64,000 nt of DNA from Natranaerovirga hydrolytica (lineage in GTDB: Bacteria; Bacillota; Clostridia; Lachnospirales; DSM-24629), in assembly GCF_004339095.1 (NCBI RefSeq), contig NZ_SMGQ01000012.1, forward strand, positions 62,001 to 126,000, in the 5' to 3' direction. Within the stretch, counting starts at the first letter, position 1, and the number at the start of each line of letters is the position of its first letter. The translations under genes were made by a program, and so were the position numbers. Shown here in pieces: positions 61,325 through 64,000 of the stretch. The notes beneath the pieces are model-generated. The model made no database searches. It was not told the origin of the DNA and saw nothing but the letters and a program-made list of their open reading frames with translations.

Positions 61325-64000
61325 TTGAAAAAACTAAGAAAAATAATTCAAGTTATCCTACCTATTCTATTGTTTAACTTAGTGATTGTAACAGTACAAG
61401 GGGAGACATTAGAAGAAAGGTTGAACAACGAAGTTGGACCAGAAAAACATTACGATACCCATTTATCACCCATGTATTTAAAAACCAATACCACAGAAGA
61501 AAATGTTAACCCAAGAAATGGTGACTTGTCCATTGTCCAAACAGATTACACATTACAAGGGCGCAATGGTATGGACCTTAACTTAACACGTATCTACAAA
61601 TCATCAGGCGCCAATATGGGGGATATGCAAGTCAAATACGTTAATGGTGCTTGGGTAGATTATGTAGAAACCAGTGTAGGCAATGCCTCGTTTTTTGAGA
61701 ATCGATACAACCTGGGTTTGGGTATGCGTTTTTCATTTGAAACATTAGAAGTTAATGAAAATGAAGACAGCTCCAGTAGCATCATTTACCATACAGAAAC
61801 AGGAGACGTGTACATTCTTAGAGCGTATTTATTAGACGATTATGATAGAGAAGAATGGTTTAAAAACGATATAGAAAATACATTGACAAACACAGAGAGC
61901 ATCTTTTTACCAAAAGGTCAAACCGTAAGAGACCACTATATCGCCTATAGTGATCATTATTCAAATGACCAAGAACAATCAAAATATGTGCTAGTCAAAA
62001 AAGATGGGATGAAAACATACTTTACAGAAGATGGTCGTATATTAGCCAAAGAAGATCAGCATGGTAATCAAATCACATTCCGATATACAACCCTTGAATA
62101 TACAGTAGGTCAAGAAACGGTTAAAAAAGAATTAATCAGCGAAATTACAGATACCATTGGTCGAGTGGTTAGCATTGATTATCAAGAAGATTATACGTAT
62201 CAAGTGAAACCTATTGGTACCAATGTAAAAAAAGACAACAGCTACGAAGAAATGCAAAATCCCGACACAAAACACTCAGGAGACTTAGAAGGCCATTTTA
62301 AAGTAGTTATTAGCTTACCTGACGATAAGACTATTGTTTATGAAAAGTCAGCGGCGCTGGTTAACGAAGAAGGACAAGTCTTAAGAACAAGACTACAAAC
62401 AGTATATGATGTGGATGATGAAGCCAAATACCACTATTGGTATGAACAACCTTCTTTAGGCTTTTCATTTCATAATGAAGAAGATTACTCTGTTTATAAT
62501 CGATATGAATACTTAACTCAGATTGACTTTTGTAAAACCAATGAAATCAGAAGGTATACATATGATAATTATACAAAACGTTTGTATCAAGGCAGTATGG
62601 AGTATCGCAAGCTTTTTCGTAGAGAAAAATTGGCTAAATTAGATTATCAGATTTCAGAAAATGATTTTTTAAGAAGATGGTCAACAGAAGTCATTGAGAG
62701 AAAAAATTACGATTATGATAATGAACCAGATGGCTATGGTTATACAGGCTATTTAGAAGGAGATTATAATTATTTAAACAATACTTATCGCTATGAAACT
62801 ACTGTAACAGATTTATTAAACAATAAAGTGATTACAACGTATGATGGTAACCATAAGAACGTACAAACAGAAGAAGTAGGAAAAGATCATAAAAGAATCT
62901 TAACAACCAACTATGATGAATTGCAATTGATTAATAAAAAAATTATTGAAGAATATCCAGTCAATAATGGACAAGTAATGGGTGAACCCGTGACTTTAAT
63001 TGAGAACTTTCGTTATGACAAATATGGTAACCTAACAAATTACACAGGCGTAGAAGCCAATAGAGATGCAGACGGTGAACCAATGTATACTGAGCATACC
63101 ATTACCTATAGCTATGACTATGAAAGGTATCACAGTTTGGTACAAAGAACTTGGAAAGTTAATCCAAATACAATGGCTCAAGAAAATTATACCTTAGATG
63201 AAAAAGGTAACGTGATAATGTCACATCAAGGGATGCCAGAAGAAGACATTGTTGTTAAATACGCATATGATGCATATGGTAATATGATCAAAGAAGAGGC
63301 AGTAGCAGAAGATGGCAGCTATACAACCTACTATGAGTATGGTGTGGACGCCTTAGGCAATCATTATCAAGGCGCCTATTTAACAAAAAGCTATAACATC
63401 ATCGATGGGGAAGAAAGCCGTACCACCTATGCTTATAATTCAGAAGGTCTCTTAATACAGCAAACCACACCTAATGGTCATACGTATCAATATGAATATG
63501 ATAGGTTAGGTCGTGTGCTCAAAAACATTATGCCAGACGGAACAACACAATCCTATACGTACACAGAGCAACCTTTTGAGAATATGCAAATCGCTATGAA
63601 GGATCAAAAAGGACAAGAATACCGTTATACGTTTAATGTGCAAGGATTAGAATTAGAAAGGGGTTATCTAAAAGACGGACAATGGATTGTACAAGAAACA
63701 AACCAATACAACACCCATGGTCAAGTCACAGAAACCATAGATGGCAATGGCAATAAGATAGAATTCACTTACAATAGCGATGGTCAGTTAACTAAAAAGC
63801 AATGGTTTGATGGGACAGTTCTAAAAGATACCATTACTTATACGTATTCAATACAAGAAGGAGAATATCCTTATGAAACCATTTTCACAGACGAAGAAGG
63901 GTATCAACATTACTTTTACTTTGATATAAAAAATCAATTGGTATTATCCAAAACAACACCAGACCATATAACGTATTATGAAAAAAGATACCAATACGAT
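61325..64000 (+). CDS. RHS/YD-repeat exported protein (3' end outside window)
   Basis: The frame opens at TTG 61325, after GAAAGGGAG, and runs to the right edge (892 codons) without a stop. A signal peptide (KKLRKIIQVILPILLFNLVI then VTVQG) precedes a region with an RHS-type start (NPRNGDLSIVQTDYTLQGRN then GMDLNLTRIYKSSG). YD-like repeats begin about residue 200 and are clear after about 560 (FRYDKYGNLTNYTG, YAYDAYGNMIKEEA, YEYDRLGRVLKNIMPDGTTQ). YD-repeat proteins form hollow shells that enclose a C-terminal effector in Tc toxins and RHS polymorphic toxins; the C-terminus here is not in the window. It follows four genes for exported proteins on the same strand. Confidence 0.85.
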   Translation, partial: MKKLRKIIQVILPILLFNLVIVTVQGETLEERLNNEVGPEKHYDTHLSPMYLKTNTTEENVNPRNGDLSIVQTDYTLQGRNGMDLNLTRIYKSSGANMGDMQVKYVNGAWVDYVETSVGNASFFENRYNLGLGMRFSFETLEVNENEDSSSSIIYHTETGDVYILRAYLLDDYDREEWFKNDIENTLTNTESIFLPKGQTVRDHYIAYSDHYSNDQEQSKYVLVKKDGMKTYFTEDGRILAKEDQHGNQITFRYTTLEYTVGQETVKKELISEITDTIGRVVSIDYQEDYTYQVKPIGTNVKKDNSYEEMQNPDTKHSGDLEGHFKVVISLPDDKTIVYEKSAALVNEEGQVLRTRLQTVYDVDDEAKYHYWYEQPSLGFSFHNEEDYSVYNRYEYLTQIDFCKTNEIRRYTYDNYTKRLYQGSMEYRKLFRREKLAKLDYQISENDFLRRWSTEVIERKNYDYDNEPDGYGYTGYLEGDYNYLNNTYRYETTVTDLLNNKVITTYDGNHKNVQTEEVGKDHKRILTTNYDELQLINKKIIEEYPVNNGQVMGEPVTLIENFRYDKYGNLTNYTGVEANRDADGEPMYTEHTITYSYDYERYHSLVQRTWKVNPNTMAQENYTLDEKGNVIMSHQGMPEEDIVVKYAYDAYGNMIKEEAVAEDGSYTTYYEYGVDALGNHYQGAYLTKSYNIIDGEESRTTYAYNSEGLLIQQTTPNGHTYQYEYDRLGRVLKNIMPDGTTQSYTYTEQPFENMQIAMKDQKGQEYRYTFNVQGLELERGYLKDGQWIVQETNQYNTHGQVTETIDGNGNKIEFTYNSDGQLTKKQWFDGTVLKDTITYTYSIQEGEYPYETIFTDEEGYQHYFYFDIKNQLVLSKTTPDHITYYEKRYQYD

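Noticed and set aside
1-64000. CRISPR arrays, tRNA and rRNA genes
   Set aside because: No regularly spaced repeats and no tRNA or rRNA signature were seen by eye; the 9-bp repeat at 35-76 and the palindromes are not CRISPR-like. A covariance-model scan was not possible.

Overview
The window is low-GC, AT-rich DNA with strong purine-rich Shine-Dalgarno sites and frequent GTG/TTG starts. It carries a WalR/WalK-YycH-YycI operon with nearby murA, a murE-like gene and rlmH, SLH-domain surface proteins, and a DUF421/DUF1657 pair often seen in spore formers. Together these point to a Gram-positive anaerobe of the class Clostridia; genus and species cannot be named from the sequence alone.

Layout. 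1-4366: 3' part of a large SLH/Ig-like/GLUG surface protein whose start lies outside the window. 4.4-13.5 kb: a scrambled defence/toxin-antitoxin region with intact genes (AlbA_2-type ATP-binding regulator, Fic protein, AbiEi/AbiEii pair, DUF4143 ATPase) mixed with broken copies of the same families, debris of a group II intron and of IS66 and IS21 elements, and a dispersed 34-nt motif. Several intact modules have a recognisable promoter overlapped by an inverted repeat, as expected for self-regulated modules. 13.5-22.5 kb: a second Fic gene and, 49 bp later, a complete four-gene Wadjet (Jet) anti-plasmid system in the order jetD-jetA-jetB-jetC.

22.6-28.6 kb: VanZ-like protein, soluble PocR-MCP sensor, a decayed AbrB/SpoVT gene, an FMN-binding lipoprotein and a 946-residue acidic S-layer-like protein on the minus strand. 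29.0-39.7 kb: a cell-envelope block (LysM/G5/M23 peptidase, walR, walK, an unknown exported protein preceded by a perfect WalR box, yycH, yycI, murA, murE-like, rlmH). 39.8-41.4 kb: a nucleotidyltransferase gene pair and a glutathione peroxidase under an OhrR-type operator. 42.2-46.8 kb: ECF-type sigma factor with an apparent AUA start, a six-helix membrane protein, and an ABC exporter (one ATPase, two permeases). 47-51.6 kb: DUF421 protein, CLC transporter, DUF1657 protein, lipoprotein, a second nucleotidyltransferase pair, and a 205-bp duplication of the lipoprotein 3' end sitting exactly between two copies of a family of GGTAGGGAC palindromes (six copies in the window).

51.9-64.0 kb: a run of same-strand genes for exported proteins: a frameshifted GLUG/FN3 giant, a VWA/FN3 protein, two small exported helical proteins of unknown family, and an RHS/YD-repeat protein that runs off the right edge. 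This looks like one surface apparatus or polymorphic-toxin-like locus and is, with the palindrome cassette, the best candidate for something undescribed. No tRNA, rRNA or CRISPR array was seen.
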